Below, in pieces: positions 63,624-64,000 of a stretch of DNA of 64,000 bases (position 1 is the stretch's first letter; every line of letters starts with the position of its first letter). The stretch covers positions 9,609,001-9,673,000 of the forward strand of contig NZ_CP130630.1 in NCBI RefSeq assembly GCF_030551255.1, read 5' to 3'. The DNA comes from Streptomyces sp. NL15-2K. GTDB taxonomy: Bacteria > Actinomycetota > Actinomycetes > Streptomycetales > Streptomycetaceae. A program made the position numbers and the translations under genes. The notes below the pieces were generated by a model. The model was not told the DNA's origin. It was given only the letters and a program-made list of their open reading frames with translations, and made no database searches.

Positions 63624-64000
63624 TTATACACCGACCTTTACCGTCTTGTTGTCGCGTTCCAGTTGGACGTGGGCCCGCATGAGTTCACCCGGGTTCGTCT
63701 GCGCCGCGAGGAGCGAGAGTTCACCGCACAGCACCGTCGCCGCCGCGATTACGGCGAGCCGGCGCGCGTTCTCTCCGGGGGCGCGGTCGGCCGTGCAGCC
63801 GAGCCGGGCCAGGTTGGTCTCCACGAAACCGAGGCCCTTGCCGTTGCCCACCGTGCCGACGATCAGGTTCGGCAGCGTGCAGGAGAAGTAGAGGTCGCCG
63901 TCCCGGTCCTCGGCCATGGTGACGCCCTGGGATCCTTCGACGATGTTGGCCGCGTCCTGACCGGTCGCCAGATAGAACCCGAGCAGCATGTTCGCGAAGT
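63624..64000 (-). CDS. mvaA: HMG-CoA reductase (5' partial, C-terminal part)
   Basis: The frame runs off the window end. The visible 125 residues include NFANMLLGFYLATGQDAANI, EGSQGVTMAEDRDGDLYFSC, LIVGTVGNGKGLGF and LCGELSLLAAQTNPGELM, the last holding the catalytic-region pattern of NADPH-dependent class I reductases. It makes mevalonate from HMG-CoA. It is the first of the visible minus-strand genes; mevalonate kinase, phosphomevalonate kinase, decarboxylase and isomerase are expected beyond 64000. Confidence 0.95.
   Translation of the reverse strand, partial: FANMLLGFYLATGQDAANIVEGSQGVTMAEDRDGDLYFSCTLPNLIVGTVGNGKGLGFVETNLARLGCTADRAPGENARRLAVIAAATVLCGELSLLAAQTNPGELMRAHVQLERDNKTVKVGV

Overview
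The window reads as the chromosome of a Streptomyces or close relative. The DNA is strongly GC-rich with G or C in nearly every third codon position, GTG and TTG starts are common, ATGA/GTGA stop-start overlaps are frequent, and the rare leucine codon TTA appears almost only near the 5' ends of specialised-metabolism genes.

Layout. (1) 1-11.35 kb is the right end of a polyketide/non-ribosomal peptide cluster. It holds the end of a megasynthase (KS C-terminus, ACP, two tandem thioesterases), a luciferase-like monooxygenase, two type II thioesterases, a stand-alone adenylation-carrier protein, two GbsR/MarR-type regulators, an ABC exporter pair and a YczE-type membrane protein. (2) 11.4-20.4 kb is mixed accessory DNA: a hydrolase, an ArsR-phosphatase fusion with a clear operator facing an APC permease, a MerR regulator facing a small gene across a MerR-type promoter, and several decayed genes. 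(3) 20.5-28.6 kb is a complete kdp potassium-uptake locus: small peptide, kdpF, A, B, C, then kdpE and kdpD. (4) 28.7-46.5 kb is a graveyard of Tn3, IS110, IS5 and IS3 pieces and truncated genes (vanA, vanB, RHS-like, PfpI-like, PAP2-like, S33 peptidase). Intact genes lie between them: a HicB-like/DUF4097/ABC operon, an acyltransferase, a GNAT enzyme, a large hybrid kinase-phosphatase, and a HEPN-like zinc-ribbon protein. (5) 47-64 kb is a phenazine cluster with isoprenoid precursor genes.

How region 5 fits together. On the plus strand, a ferredoxin and its reductase precede phzB, C, D, E, F, G, a second phzA/B copy and a PhzM-like methyltransferase. These are followed by a phage-tail-sheath-like gene, a cysteine-rich protein and a small helix-turn-helix protein. 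On the minus strand, the end of HMG-CoA reductase, HMG-CoA synthase, an NphT7-type acetoacetyl-CoA synthase and an adenosine-kinase-like enzyme are followed by chorismate synthase and shikimate kinase. Extra aroC/aroK would feed chorismate to PhzE, and the mevalonate enzymes would feed dimethylallyl diphosphate to a prenyltransferase. That enzyme is not in this window and is expected beyond base 64000. The likely product class is a prenylated, possibly N-methylated, phenazine of the endophenazine type; this is an inference. The first three phz genes each carry a TTA codon near the start, pointing to bldA control.
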